This document shows, one piece after another, positions 40,470 to 49,045 of a stretch of DNA of 64,000 bases. This DNA is from Pseudogracilibacillus auburnensis. Lineage in GTDB: Bacteria > Bacillota > Bacilli > Bacillales > Amphibacillaceae. The stretch spans positions 276,723 to 340,722 of the forward strand of contig NZ_QJJQ01000002.1 of the NCBI RefSeq assembly GCF_003201975.1, read 5' to 3'. Position 1 is the stretch's first letter; each line of letters opens with the position of its first letter. Below the pieces are notes generated by a model, which saw only the letters and a list, made by a program, of their open reading frames with translations, searched no databases and had not been told where the DNA came from. The position numbers and the translations under genes were made by a program.

Positions 40470-41999
40470 CTACCTTCCTACTAATCCCATTTGATTAATG
40501 ATCTTATCGAGTAATTCATCGATTGCTGTCATACTTCTGGCCGCAGCATTGTATGCATGTTGAAATTTAATTAAATTGGAAATTTCTTCATCTAATGAGA
40601 CAGCACTAACCGACATACGAGAATGGGATACTTGTGCTTGTAATATTTCTGAACTTTCTTTCTCACTTTTTGCTTCTTGCCCTTTCACTCCAAGCTCCCC
40701 AATTAACGCTGTGAAAAATTTCCTAGTCGAAGTATTCCCAAGATCGCTCAGAGAATTTTCGAACACTTTTGCTAGCTCAAGAGCATTGTCTGCATTTCGA
40801 CTTCCAGCATCTGGATCTCCTGCAGCGATTAAATCTGAATTGTTCAGTATATCTGGGTTAATGGTAATACTTTCCGCTGTGATTTCTGTTGCACCGTCTT
40901 TTGGTATAAAAAAATCAATAGTAGGTTGATCGCCATTTAAATCTATTCCTTGACGATGAACACGATTAAACTCATTCGCAAATGCTGCTGCCATACGATC
41001 AAGTTCAGCAAGCATTTCTGGATAAGTGCCTTTCACATCTCCATCAACATAACCAAACGACTCAATTAAAGCACTTAAAGAACCATTTGACTTCATTAAG
41101 TCTAAACCTAAATCCTCACCATCGACAGATATATTAGTAATTGGACTATTCTCATTGTCAGGATAGACGTTTATTTCTTTTACTGCATTTGCAACTGTAT
41201 TAGGACTTCTTGCATCAATGAGAAATACCCCATCTCCAATGGAGTGTCCCCTACTATCAAGCACTTCAATGGAAGCAATCCCATCAGCAATTTCTAGTGC
41301 ACTTTCACTACTTCTTGAATAATGTACTTTAATATTCATATGTTCCGATAGTTTATCAATTAAACGATCCCGCTCATCATATAAATCATTTGCTAAAAAT
41401 CCGTGTGGTTCAATCTTTTGAATTTGCTCATTTAAACCGTTAATTTGTCTTAGAAGAGAATTAATATTTTTTACGGATACGTCTATTTGATCTTTTAAGT
41501 CAGCTTGAATCGATTGCAGGCTTTTAGATAAATGGTTATATGTTTCCGCAAGTGCGAACCCTCGTTGGGCAACAACAGAACGAGCGCCTGAATTTTCAGG
41601 ATGGTCTGCTAGATCTTGTAATGATTGCCAAAAACGATCCATCATGTTATTCATACCATTTGCTGATGGCTCATTTAATAGCTCTTCCATACGACTTAAT
41701 GCTTCTTGCTTTGTATTCCAATAACCTAACCGGCTATTTTCCGCACGAAATTGAAAATCTAAAAATTGATCACGAATTCGTTGGACCGTACCGATTTTCA
41801 CTCCTGTTCCCATTTGCCCTGCTATTTGTGGCTGGACCCGAGAAGGGACTGGAAAAGGTGTTGTTGTTTCAAAGTTTACTCGTTGCCTTGAATATCCCTC
41901 CGTATTGACATTTGCAATATTATGACCTGTCGTATACAATCCACCTCGTTGGGCAAATAACGCTTTTTTGGCTAATTCTAACCCTTGAAATGTACTCAT
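40470..41999 (-). CDS. flgK: Flagellar hook-associated protein 1
   Basis: The 509-residue protein begins with the FlgK/rod signature MSTFQGLELAKKALFAQRGGLYTTGHNIANVNTEGYSRQRV and ends with the conserved IKFQHAYNAAARSMTAIDELLDKIINQMGLVGR tail, both helical axial-protein segments. It joins hook to filament. The start 41999 follows AGAGGAGATAA. It lies between flgN, its export chaperone, and flgL. Confidence 0.97.
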   Translation of the reverse strand: MSTFQGLELAKKALFAQRGGLYTTGHNIANVNTEGYSRQRVNFETTTPFPVPSRVQPQIAGQMGTGVKIGTVQRIRDQFLDFQFRAENSRLGYWNTKQEALSRMEELLNEPSANGMNNMMDRFWQSLQDLADHPENSGARSVVAQRGFALAETYNHLSKSLQSIQADLKDQIDVSVKNINSLLRQINGLNEQIQKIEPHGFLANDLYDERDRLIDKLSEHMNIKVHYSRSSESALEIADGIASIEVLDSRGHSIGDGVFLIDARSPNTVANAVKEINVYPDNENSPITNISVDGEDLGLDLMKSNGSLSALIESFGYVDGDVKGTYPEMLAELDRMAAAFANEFNRVHRQGIDLNGDQPTIDFFIPKDGATEITAESITINPDILNNSDLIAAGDPDAGSRNADNALELAKVFENSLSDLGNTSTRKFFTALIGELGVKGQEAKSEKESSEILQAQVSHSRMSVSAVSLDEEISNLIKFQHAYNAAARSMTAIDELLDKIINQMGLVGR

Positions 42000-42028
42000 C
42001 GTTTATCTCCTCTTACCTAATAGTCAAT

Positions 42029-42520
42029 TTACGCTTTCGAATCAAAAACAGAACGTTTCACTGTTTCATTCCCTGAACTTTTTTCATTATAATTCATATT
42101 TTTCATAGACGGCTGTAACATATCTAAGGAAAACTGCACGAATTGCATTGATTGTTGAAGCAAGTCATTGTTTAATTGCTCACTTTGCTTTAATTTGACA
42201 ATGATTTCAACTAATGCAGTAACATGATGTTCTATTTCCCTTTTTTCGTCTTCGGTATTGACATATTTTAATAGCTCACTTACTGTTTTATCTTCTGAAT
42301 CGATATGTAAATGATTAAAAATATGTTCCACCTGTTGTTGACGGTCTGCTTCTATTTGTGTAATTAATTGTAACTGCTTTCGTTCTTGAATTAATAGTTT
42401 GGATAGTTGTTCCATATCACCTTTTTTAATGTATTCCGTTTTATCTTCAGATATTTGTAGGAGCTCTTCATGCAAGGAAACCAGTTTTTGTAGTCTTTTG
42501 CTAACCTCTTGTACAGCTAT
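42029..42520 (-). CDS. flgN: FlgN export chaperone (YvyG-like), probable AUA start
   Basis: A helical protein with FlgN character (SKRLQKLVSLHEELLQISEDKTEYI) and a VFDSKA-like tail lies between flgM and flgK. The only ribosome site (GGGAGG, 42529-42534) lies 8 nt before an ATA codon at 42518-42520. From there the frame gives 163 residues, and the N-terminal helix has the length expected from B. subtilis FlgN. No ATG, GTG or TTG lies between that site and the LHEEL segment; the first standard start is TTG 42475 with no ribosome site. FlgN chaperones FlgK and FlgL. The AUA start is inference. Confidence 0.82.
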   Translation of the reverse strand: MAVQEVSKRLQKLVSLHEELLQISEDKTEYIKKGDMEQLSKLLIQERKQLQLITQIEADRQQQVEHIFNHLHIDSEDKTVSELLKYVNTEDEKREIEHHVTALVEIIVKLKQSEQLNNDLLQQSMQFVQFSLDMLQPSMKNMNYNEKSSGNETVKRSVFDSKA

Positions 42521-42535
42521 GAGAAAAACCTCCCG

Positions 42536-42796
42536 TTAAGTTCGCTTTGTCCAAAAGTCAATCATTTTTTGTGCTGTTTTATCATGATCCACTTTATATT
42601 CCCCAGATTGAACGAGTTTTTTTATTTCATCAACATATTTTGAACGTTCTATATCATAGTGTTTATTCTTTTGTAGTTGTTTTGCTTCTGTAGAAATATT
42701 AAGCTGATCTTTTTGTTGTTCGGCCCTGTTACTCATCTGTTTCTGTCGTTGTTGTTTATATGCATTTAAAACAGGATTAGGTCCTTGAATTTTCAT
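42536..42796 (-). CDS. flgM: Anti-sigma-D factor FlgM
   Basis: The 86-residue protein begins MKIQGPNPVLNAYKQQ and has the C-terminal helix YVDEIKKLVQSGEYKVDHDKTAQKMIDFW, the sigma-binding region of FlgM. It holds sigma-D inactive until hook completion. ATG 42796 has GAGGTGG; a sigma-D promoter lies at 42851-42878, giving the known feedback circuit. It starts about 140 nt after yvyF and ends 15 nt before the flgN start. Confidence 0.94.
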   Translation of the reverse strand: MKIQGPNPVLNAYKQQRQKQMSNRAEQQKDQLNISTEAKQLQKNKHYDIERSKYVDEIKKLVQSGEYKVDHDKTAQKMIDFWTKRT

Positions 42797-42850
42797 TTCA
42801 ATCCACCTCACTTACTTATTATGAACGTCCTAACGTATATTCTACTATTA

Positions 42851-42878
42851 ATATCGGCTATTTTTATCGTTATTCAAT
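42851..42878 (-). promoter_or_regulatory. Sigma-D promoter upstream of flgM
   Basis: The minus strand carries a perfect GCCGATAT -10 element (42851-42858). The -35 region at a 14-15 nt spacing is TTGA/TGAA rather than TAAA. Distance to the flgM ATG is about 55 nt. Sigma-D control of flgM is established in B. subtilis. Confidence 0.75.
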
Positions 42879-42934
42879 AGTTATTTCATCTTAATTTGGG
42901 AAAACATTCTAATCTTCTTTCTAATTATCTTACA

Positions 42935-43348
42935 TTAATTGTTTTCTTTATTAATGGTGTAATAAATCGACTCATGTTCTTTTTTTTCTGCCGATCTTTT
43001 TTCCATTTTATCATGTAATGCTAGATCCGTTTTTATTTGTGTAGAACAATTAGAACACAATCTTCCTTCCACAATATCTGCGCCACACTTTTCACAAGGA
43101 TAAGCAAGCTTTGGGAATTGAGAAGAACGTAATCGCTTCTGTTTCATAAATTTTATAATTAATTCTTCCTCTACTTTTGTTGCTTCAACGATTTCATTTA
43201 TCGTTGCTTCACGGTTTTTGCGTTTTGTTAAAAAACGGTATACTGTTTGAAATGCTTCTTCTTCTTCTCGATAACATTTTCCACAAATATCTCTTAATCC
43301 TCTTGCAAAAACTACTCCACAGCGTGTACAGTTGTCTAGTTGAGCCAT
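42935..43348 (-). CDS. yvyF: YvyF/TIGR03826 flagellar operon zinc-ribbon protein
   Basis: The 137-residue protein has an N-terminal zinc ribbon CTRCGVVF...CGKC, a helical middle resembling a MerR/HTH-like segment (NREATINEIVEATKVEEELI), and a second four-Cys ribbon CEKCGAD...CSNC. It matches YvyF, conserved upstream of flgM. Function is not established; a regulatory role is likely. Start ATG 43348 is behind GGGTGATGAG. In B. subtilis comFC precedes it directly; here 7.6 kb intervene. Confidence 0.88.
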   Translation of the reverse strand: MAQLDNCTRCGVVFARGLRDICGKCYREEEEAFQTVYRFLTKRKNREATINEIVEATKVEEELIIKFMKQKRLRSSQFPKLAYPCEKCGADIVEGRLCSNCSTQIKTDLALHDKMEKRSAEKKEHESIYYTINKENN

Positions 43349-43622
43349 TCTCATCACCCATTTTTCTCTTAGTATATCATAATTTATGACATGACCATGT
43401 ACATAGAAAACATATGGAACTGTTTAACAGTCCATAAGGTAAGCCACTTTGTAAAGACTCGTTGTATATATCATCGTCTAAACAAGACTAATTGTTAATA
43501 GTTTTTCCAAAAGTTATCTGATTTTAATAGAAAATGAATGTTAAGGTAGTTGTGTGGTGAAAGCTAATGTAAAAAAACTTATAGAATGCCTTGACATGAG
43601 GTAGATGATATTGTTCCTGGAT

Positions 43623-43809
43623 GGGCATATAATTAGCATGACATTTCATGAGCATATTATATTTACAGTTGGTGCATGTTTTTTTAACGCCACATAACCT
43701 TCGAAACTGGCACATATTGTATTTTCGCGGTGCATTATCCGATAAAATTGACATATAACATGTTTTGAGGGCACATTATTCTTGGAATTGTCGCAAATGT
43801 CATGCAATT
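43623..43809. repeat. Degenerate tandem array of about 20-bp units
   Basis: Nine units of 18-21 bp can be laid end to end, each starting with a form of GGNGCAYAT: 43623, 43650, 43671, 43691, 43709, 43729, 43750, 43770 and 43790, with a 7-nt break after the first. Unit identity is low beyond the first ten bases. The last units (GGAATTGTCGCA) resemble the complement of the neighbouring 40-bp array (GGAACTGTGCA). No gene here; a 76-codon minus-strand frame covering it has no support. Confidence 0.5.
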
Positions 43810-44094
43810 ATTTCCGCAAAGCGATGGAAAACTTAGTAAGTGCAATTAAACTTTTTCCGTTAAACAAGTAACTACACATTCACCAATTAAAACATACTAA
43901 AATTAATGGGTAAGGTCTTGTACAGGAAATTGGAATCAAAATGAATAAGTGAAGATATTTCATACAAACAGAAGAGGCTTGGGCAAAATAAAACGTTCCG
44001 ATCCAAAGACAGGGATAGAAGTTTTAAATTAGAGGATAGATTTTACATATAAACGTAGTTGATCTAAACTGCACAGTAGCTTCAATTAGTGAAT

Positions 44095-44232
44095 GTCTTA
44101 TCGCTGCGGAAATACACGCTGCTTTTTAGCGGTTGGCTACCTTATCCTCCATATTCGCATTACTCGTTGCAGAGTCTCGTCGTCTTCGCTTTCCCCTCTT
44201 TACTAAGGAATGTCATGAGCAAAAAGCAGCGT
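44095..44232. repeat. Decayed dispersed repeat with 12-bp inverted ends, abutting the tandem array
   Basis: ACGCTGCTTTTT (44116-44127) is the exact inverse of AAAAAGCAGCGT (44221-44232), with about 93 nt between them. The interior (TTAGCGGTTGGCTACCTTAT...GTCTTCGCTTTCC) resembles the GCGG-type repeats at 3775-3915 and 60215-60320. The right arm ends 9 nt before the first 40-bp unit. Confidence 0.6.
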
Positions 44233-44241
44233 TCCATACAG

Positions 44242-45310
44242 GAATGCACAGTTTTAGGAAATAAGGCGAAGTGCAATTCACGCATGCACAGTTCCGGAGA
44301 AGAATGCAGAGTTCAATTCAAGTATGCACAGTTCCAAGGAATAATGCGGAATGCAATTCACGAATGCACAGTTCCAGAGAAGAATGCGAAGTGCAATTCA
44401 AGCATGCACAGTTCCGGAGAAGAATGCAGAGTTCAATTCACGAATGCACAGTTCCAGAGAAGAATGCGGAGTGCAATTCAAGCATGCGCAGTTCCAAGGA
44501 AGAATGCGGAGTGCAATTCAAGCATGCGCAGTTCCAAGGAAGAATGCGGAGTGCAATTCAAGTATGCACAGTTCCAGAGAAGAATGCAGAGTTCAATTCA
44601 AGTATGCACAGTTCCAGAGAAGAATGCGGAGTGCAATTCACGAATGCACAGTTTCAGAGAATAATGCGAAGTGCAATTCAAGCATGCACAGTTTCAGGGA
44701 AGAATGCGGAGTTCAATTCACGCATGCACAGTTCCAGAGAAGAATACGGGGTTCAATACACCAATGCACAGTTCCAGAGAATAATGCGGAGTGCAATTCA
44801 CGAATGCACAGTTTCATAGAATAATGCGGAGTGCAATTCACGAATGCACAGTTCCAGAGAAGAATGCGGGGTTCAATACACCAATGCACAGTTCCGGAGA
44901 AGAATGCGGAGTGCAATTCAAGCATGCGCAGTTCCAGAGAAGAATGCGGAGTGCAATTCACGAATGCACAGTTCCAAGGAAGAATGCGAAGTGCAATTCA
45001 CGAATGCACAGTTCCAGAGAAGAATGCGGAGTGCAATTCACGAATGCACAGTTTCAGAGAAGAATGCGGAGTGCAATTCAAGCATGCGCAGTTTCAGAGA
45101 AGAATGCGGGGTGCAATTCAAGCATGCACAGTTCCGGAGAAGAATGCAGAGTTCAATTCAAGTATGCACAGTTCCAAGGAAGAATGCGGAGTGCAATTCA
45201 AGCATGCACAGTTCCAAGGAAGAATGCGGAGTGCAATTCAAGCATGCACAGTTCCAAGGAAGAATGCGAAGTTCAATTCACGAATGCACAGTTTCATCAT
45301 TGTAATTCAC
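44242..45310. repeat. 40-bp tandem repeat array, 26 complete units plus a truncated end
   Basis: The unit is GAATGCACAGTTCCAGAGAA followed by GAATGCGGAGTGCAATTCAC. Twenty-six consecutive units from 44242 to 45281 are each exactly 40 nt with no indel; a last unit is shortened to 29 nt. Both halves begin GAATGC and match at 12 of 20 positions, so an older 20-bp period is visible. Each junction can fold GTGC-A-ATTC against GAATGCAC. Substitutions cluster at a few positions (bases 1-2, 7, 12-17, 21-22, 27-32, 40). Units 7 and 8 are identical, unit 2 equals unit 23, and blocks 13-14 and 16-17 share rare changes at a 120-bp distance. No protein family is recognised in the open forward frames, and no unique spacers exist, so this is not a CRISPR array. 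Confidence 0.95.
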
Positions 45311-45329
45311 CTTTACGTATAGTTGATTG

Positions 45330-45450
45330 GAGAGTAGGACAGTCGACTCCTGAGACTGCGATTTCACGTCCCAACGTAAAGGTTTGCACTAGCGCGTTCT
45401 GTCATTGGAAGCAGACTGCCGTGCCGCTAAAAGTGATTATCTGCAGGGAA
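45330..45450 (+). repeat. GGGAC-hairpin dispersed module (copy 5), right of the tandem array
   Basis: GAGACTGCGATTTCACGTCC followed by CAACGTAAAGGTTTGCACTAGC matches the modules at 5950-6065 and 34495-34570 in order and orientation. It lies about 20 nt past the end of the 40-bp array. Confidence 0.55.
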
Positions 45451-45548
45451 ATCAACTTTGTTGTGACTAGGTTTGTAGAAAAAATCTAAAAAAGTTATGT
45501 CGAAGTTTATAAAAAATTGGTAACATGCTTTTAAACACAGCTAAAGGA

Positions 45549-45598
45549 AAATCCGAACGAATGAAAATGGTAGAAATTTGAATCATTGTTCGGATCTC
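45549..45598 (-). terminator. Possible terminator downstream of fdhD
   Basis: The outer arms ATCCGAAC/GTTCGGAT pair around a 33-nt loop and are followed by TTTTCCTTT on the minus strand, 50 nt after the fdhD stop. Confidence 0.45.
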
Positions 45599-45645
45599 TC
45601 TATGACTAAAACACTTTGTCTTAGGTTCTTTAAGGAAAGTGATGA

Positions 45646-46440
45646 TTAAATGATTTCATCAATTCGATACGTATGCGTATATACATTCATGGAATTACCA
45701 CGAACGAAGCCCACTGTTGTAATGCCTAAATCTTCTGCTAGCTTTAATGCGAGATCGGTTGGTGCTGACTTTGATAACAAAATGCCCACTCCAATTTTCG
45801 ATATTTTTAATACTACTTCAGAAGAAATTCGTCCACTAAACACGATTAATTTATCTTTTAGCGGAATTTTTTTCATTAATATTTCTCCATAAATTTTATC
45901 AAGGGCATTATGTCTTCCAATATCGGTTCTAATCGTGAAAATGTCATCTATACTACAAAGGGCCGCATTATGAACCCCACCCGTTTTGTGAAAATATGTT
46001 GATTGTAATTGTAGTTGTTCCATTAATTTATAACATTGTTCTACCGATATAGATAGTTTTCCTTTGATCATTTTTGTAGTTCTTACATCACTTTTAAAAT
46101 AAAATTGGCGACTTTTCCCGCAGCATGAACCAATAAAACGTTTAGAATGATCTTGTTCAAGTGACGTAACTGGCTTATCTATCTCAACATAGGCAAATCC
46201 TTTCGTTTCATCGATATTCATGGAGAGGATTTCTTGATATGTTCGGATGATTCCTTCTGATGCGAGAAAACCTACAACCAGTTCATGCATATCTTTCGGT
46301 GTGCAAATCATTGTCGCAAATTCCTCTCCATTTAACATAATCGTTAGCGGGAATTCGGTTGCAACCTCTTCTTCCACGGTAGAACTAAAATCATTTTGAA
46401 ACCGAACTGTTTTCCAACCACCATGTATGATTGTTTTCAT
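45646..46440 (-). CDS. fdhD: Formate dehydrogenase accessory sulfurtransferase FdhD
   Basis: The 264-residue protein matches FdhD, with the active-site cysteine region FIGSCCGKSR near residue 115 and the C-terminal GRISSEVVLKISKIGVGILLSKSAPTDLALKLAE segment. FdhD moves sulfur from IscS to the bis-MGD cofactor of formate dehydrogenases. ATG 46440 is behind AAGGTG; a GTG three codons earlier is also open. The molybdopterin oxidoreductase upstream is its obvious client. A terminator lies between them. Confidence 0.93.
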   Translation of the reverse strand: MKTIIHGGWKTVRFQNDFSSTVEEEVATEFPLTIMLNGEEFATMICTPKDMHELVVGFLASEGIIRTYQEILSMNIDETKGFAYVEIDKPVTSLEQDHSKRFIGSCCGKSRQFYFKSDVRTTKMIKGKLSISVEQCYKLMEQLQLQSTYFHKTGGVHNAALCSIDDIFTIRTDIGRHNALDKIYGEILMKKIPLKDKLIVFSGRISSEVVLKISKIGVGILLSKSAPTDLALKLAEDLGITTVGFVRGNSMNVYTHTYRIDEII

Positions 46441-46524
46441 CTTTTTCACCTTCTATGGATTCTTTTCAAAAACCGTTTGCGAAAGGATATTAGAAAAGAA
46501 ACAGCCATAACTACTTATCTTAAC

Positions 46525-46567
46525 AAATCCACCATGTCCTTTCTATCATATGGGACATGATGGATTT
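46525..46567 (-). terminator. Hairpin terminator after the molybdopterin oxidoreductase gene
   Basis: AAATCCA-CATGTCC pairs with GGACATG-TGGATTT around an 11-nt loop, 20 nt downstream of the oxidoreductase stop. Confidence 0.7.
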
Positions 46568-46587
46568 GTAAAACGGAAGAGCTCTCG

Positions 46588-48939
46588 TTAGCTTATTTCC
46601 ATTTCTAGCTCTTCTACTCTTTTCTCTACGTATTTTGTATCCTTTTGAGCATAATATGTTTCAGCCTTTTCAACGATGACGGCGGTATTATATTCCGGGA
46701 TACCTGCAAATTGTTCATAGACACCTTTTGGAATTAAAGGATTTCCTTCTGGCCAATGAACCTCTACATTTCCAGATTTAATCGGAACAAATTTTGCCCT
46801 TCCATTAAACGATCCATATTTGTTATAAACAACGATAGCGTCGCCTTCTTTAATTTCATGCGTCTTACCGTCTTCTTTATTCATTAACACATCGTAACGA
46901 TCCGCATCATTAAATGGATCTTTTTCACCGTAAATCATTGAATTAAATTGTTTTCCTCTTCTTGTCGTTACATAAAAATGGCCTTCAGGTTTTCTTCGTT
47001 CCGGTAACTCTACCGCAATTAAATTGCCCTTTCCATCTGCAGTTGGACAAATACCGCCTTCACACAACCATGCACCACCCCACTGAAATAGATCACCACT
47101 TTCTTTCAAGTGCTGAATTCCATTATAGTTTGGTGCTGCAAGGGCGATTTCATCTCGAACAGCATATGCATCTTTAAAATCGATTAAATAACTATCTTCT
47201 TGTTTCACCCGTTTGGCTAAATCAACATAGATTTCCCATTCAGATCTAGCCTCACCAATTCTCGGTCCTTTTATTTCTGGAGAAAAATAAACCATTCTTT
47301 CCGTAGAAGTAGATGTGCCTCCTCCAGGTTGTTCATATCTTGTCATCGCTGGTAATACAATGACTGCTTCTTTCGCATCGACAAAAGTAGATGTATTAAA
47401 AATAATATCTTGATGTACCCTAATATCGACATTCTCTAAACAATCTTTTACAAAGTCCGGATCTGGCATTGTTTCAAGGAAATTCCCGCCAGACATATAA
47501 TATAGTTTCAATTTTCGTTCGTGTTCTTCTGGTAATAGAGCATTTTCCAGTGAAACCCCAACAATATCTCCTTGCCACTCAGGGATATCAAAGCCCCATA
47601 CCTCTTCGACACGCTTTCTTCCTTCTTCATTTATTGCACCACCAGGTAATGAAAATGGATCAGCCCCCATTTCTCCAGATCCTTGCACACCCGAATGACC
47701 GCGTATAGGCATAAGCCCGCAATGCTTCCTACCTAAAAACCCACGTAATAATGCTAGATTTGCCACTTGTGAAATATTATCCGTACCGAAACGATGCTGT
47801 GTTAATCCCATCGACCAAACGAATACACCTGATGTTGATTTTGCAAGTATTTCAGCGAGTTCACCTATACGCTCTTTTGAGAGACCAGATGTTCTCTCTA
47901 ATTGGGCCCAATCATAGGCGGTAACCTTTTCACGTAATTCCTCAAACCCATTTACATGTTCTAAAACGAAGGAATGATCAATTGCGGAACCGTGTTCTTT
48001 TTCTTCCATTTCAAACCAATGTTTCATCACCCCATGCATAAAGGCAATATCACCGCCGATATTTACTTGGTACACATCATCAGCAATTTTTGTTCCAAAT
48101 AAGGCGGACTCTGGAACAGAAGGTACCCAATATTTATCCATCGATGGCTCATAATATGGATTAATCATGATTATTTTTGTACCTTTACGTTTTGCCGCAT
48201 ACATATATTTTGTTGAAACAGGTTGGTTATTAGCTGCTACTGACCCCCAAAAAACAAGGACATCTGTACCGATCCAGTCTAAATAGTTACAACTCGACGC
48301 CCCAATTCCGACCGACCGAGTAAGGGCTGTTTTGGATGGTGAGTGACATATACGTGAAGCGTTATCGATGTTATTTGTTCCAAGAAAACGAGACACTTTA
48401 GCTGCAACGTAATAAGATTCATTCGTTATTCCGCGTGATGTTAAATAAAATGCGTATTGCTTCGGATCAATTGATTTTATTTTATCTGCAATCGTATCCA
48501 TTGCTTCATCCCAAGAAATCCGCTTGAACTTTCTTTCTCCAGGTCGGCGGATAAGTGGGTATGGAATACGTCCAAGCTTCCGCAATTCCGTACTACTCAT
48601 ATTCCGTAATTCATCAATATCAGCATGAAGTATATCTGGTTTCATTGCTTTCATTGTATTTAAACGTAGTACATTTAGTCTTGTTGTACATATATGTGGT
48701 CCAACTAACGTTTGATCATGCAGGCCTTGTACACCTAATGCACAACCATCGCATACTCCCTTCGTTAAAATCCGTGTCGCATAAGGCAAATTATCTTTGT
48801 TTTCCCAAACGACTTTCATTGTATCACGGATATGATGTGGTTTGATTTTTCCTAATCCAAAAGGAACCTTACTTACCCAAAGACTTGGATCAGGTTTTTT
48901 TGGCAGTTTGATAGGTCCAGTATGTTTCGTTTTTTCCAC
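46588..48939 (-). CDS. FdhF/YdeP-family molybdopterin oxidoreductase (formate dehydrogenase alpha-like)
   Basis: Starting at GTG 48939, which has GGAGGGG 6 nt upstream, the protein has 783 residues. It has an N-terminal Cys cluster (GVCDGCALG, HICTTR), a molybdopterin oxidoreductase core, and a C-terminal molydopterin dinucleotide-binding domain from about 650. ASRICHSPS places Cys where selenocysteine sits in FdhF. It matches the FdhF/YdeP (TIGR01701) group, which lacks the ferredoxin domains of FdhA and whose substrate is often unproven. An FdhD gene follows and an OFA transporter gene precedes, so formate or a related acid is a reasonable guess. Confidence 0.88.
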   Translation of the reverse strand: MEKTKHTGPIKLPKKPDPSLWVSKVPFGLGKIKPHHIRDTMKVVWENKDNLPYATRILTKGVCDGCALGVQGLHDQTLVGPHICTTRLNVLRLNTMKAMKPDILHADIDELRNMSSTELRKLGRIPYPLIRRPGERKFKRISWDEAMDTIADKIKSIDPKQYAFYLTSRGITNESYYVAAKVSRFLGTNNIDNASRICHSPSKTALTRSVGIGASSCNYLDWIGTDVLVFWGSVAANNQPVSTKYMYAAKRKGTKIIMINPYYEPSMDKYWVPSVPESALFGTKIADDVYQVNIGGDIAFMHGVMKHWFEMEEKEHGSAIDHSFVLEHVNGFEELREKVTAYDWAQLERTSGLSKERIGELAEILAKSTSGVFVWSMGLTQHRFGTDNISQVANLALLRGFLGRKHCGLMPIRGHSGVQGSGEMGADPFSLPGGAINEEGRKRVEEVWGFDIPEWQGDIVGVSLENALLPEEHERKLKLYYMSGGNFLETMPDPDFVKDCLENVDIRVHQDIIFNTSTFVDAKEAVIVLPAMTRYEQPGGGTSTSTERMVYFSPEIKGPRIGEARSEWEIYVDLAKRVKQEDSYLIDFKDAYAVRDEIALAAPNYNGIQHLKESGDLFQWGGAWLCEGGICPTADGKGNLIAVELPERRKPEGHFYVTTRRGKQFNSMIYGEKDPFNDADRYDVLMNKEDGKTHEIKEGDAIVVYNKYGSFNGRAKFVPIKSGNVEVHWPEGNPLIPKGVYEQFAGIPEYNTAVIVEKAETYYAQKDTKYVEKRVEELEMEIS

Positions 48940-49045
48940 AAAAAACCCCTCCATTCGTTTTGATATCGATCCGTTCATCATTCATTATGCAAAAATTTCA
49001 GTTGTTTGATCAAACTAAAATGATAGTGTCCTATTACATTGATAA

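Noticed and set aside
43524-43754. 76-codon minus-strand protein
   Set aside because: It covers the degenerate 20-bp array, has no ribosome site and no recognisable domain.
44221-45310. CRISPR array
   Set aside because: The full 40-bp unit repeats without unique spacers, and no cas genes are present.
44089-45489. Three long overlapping Cys/Ser-rich proteins on the plus strand
   Set aside because: The same repeat is read in each frame because 40 is not divisible by 3; no ribosome sites, no codon-position bias, stop-containing variants tolerated.
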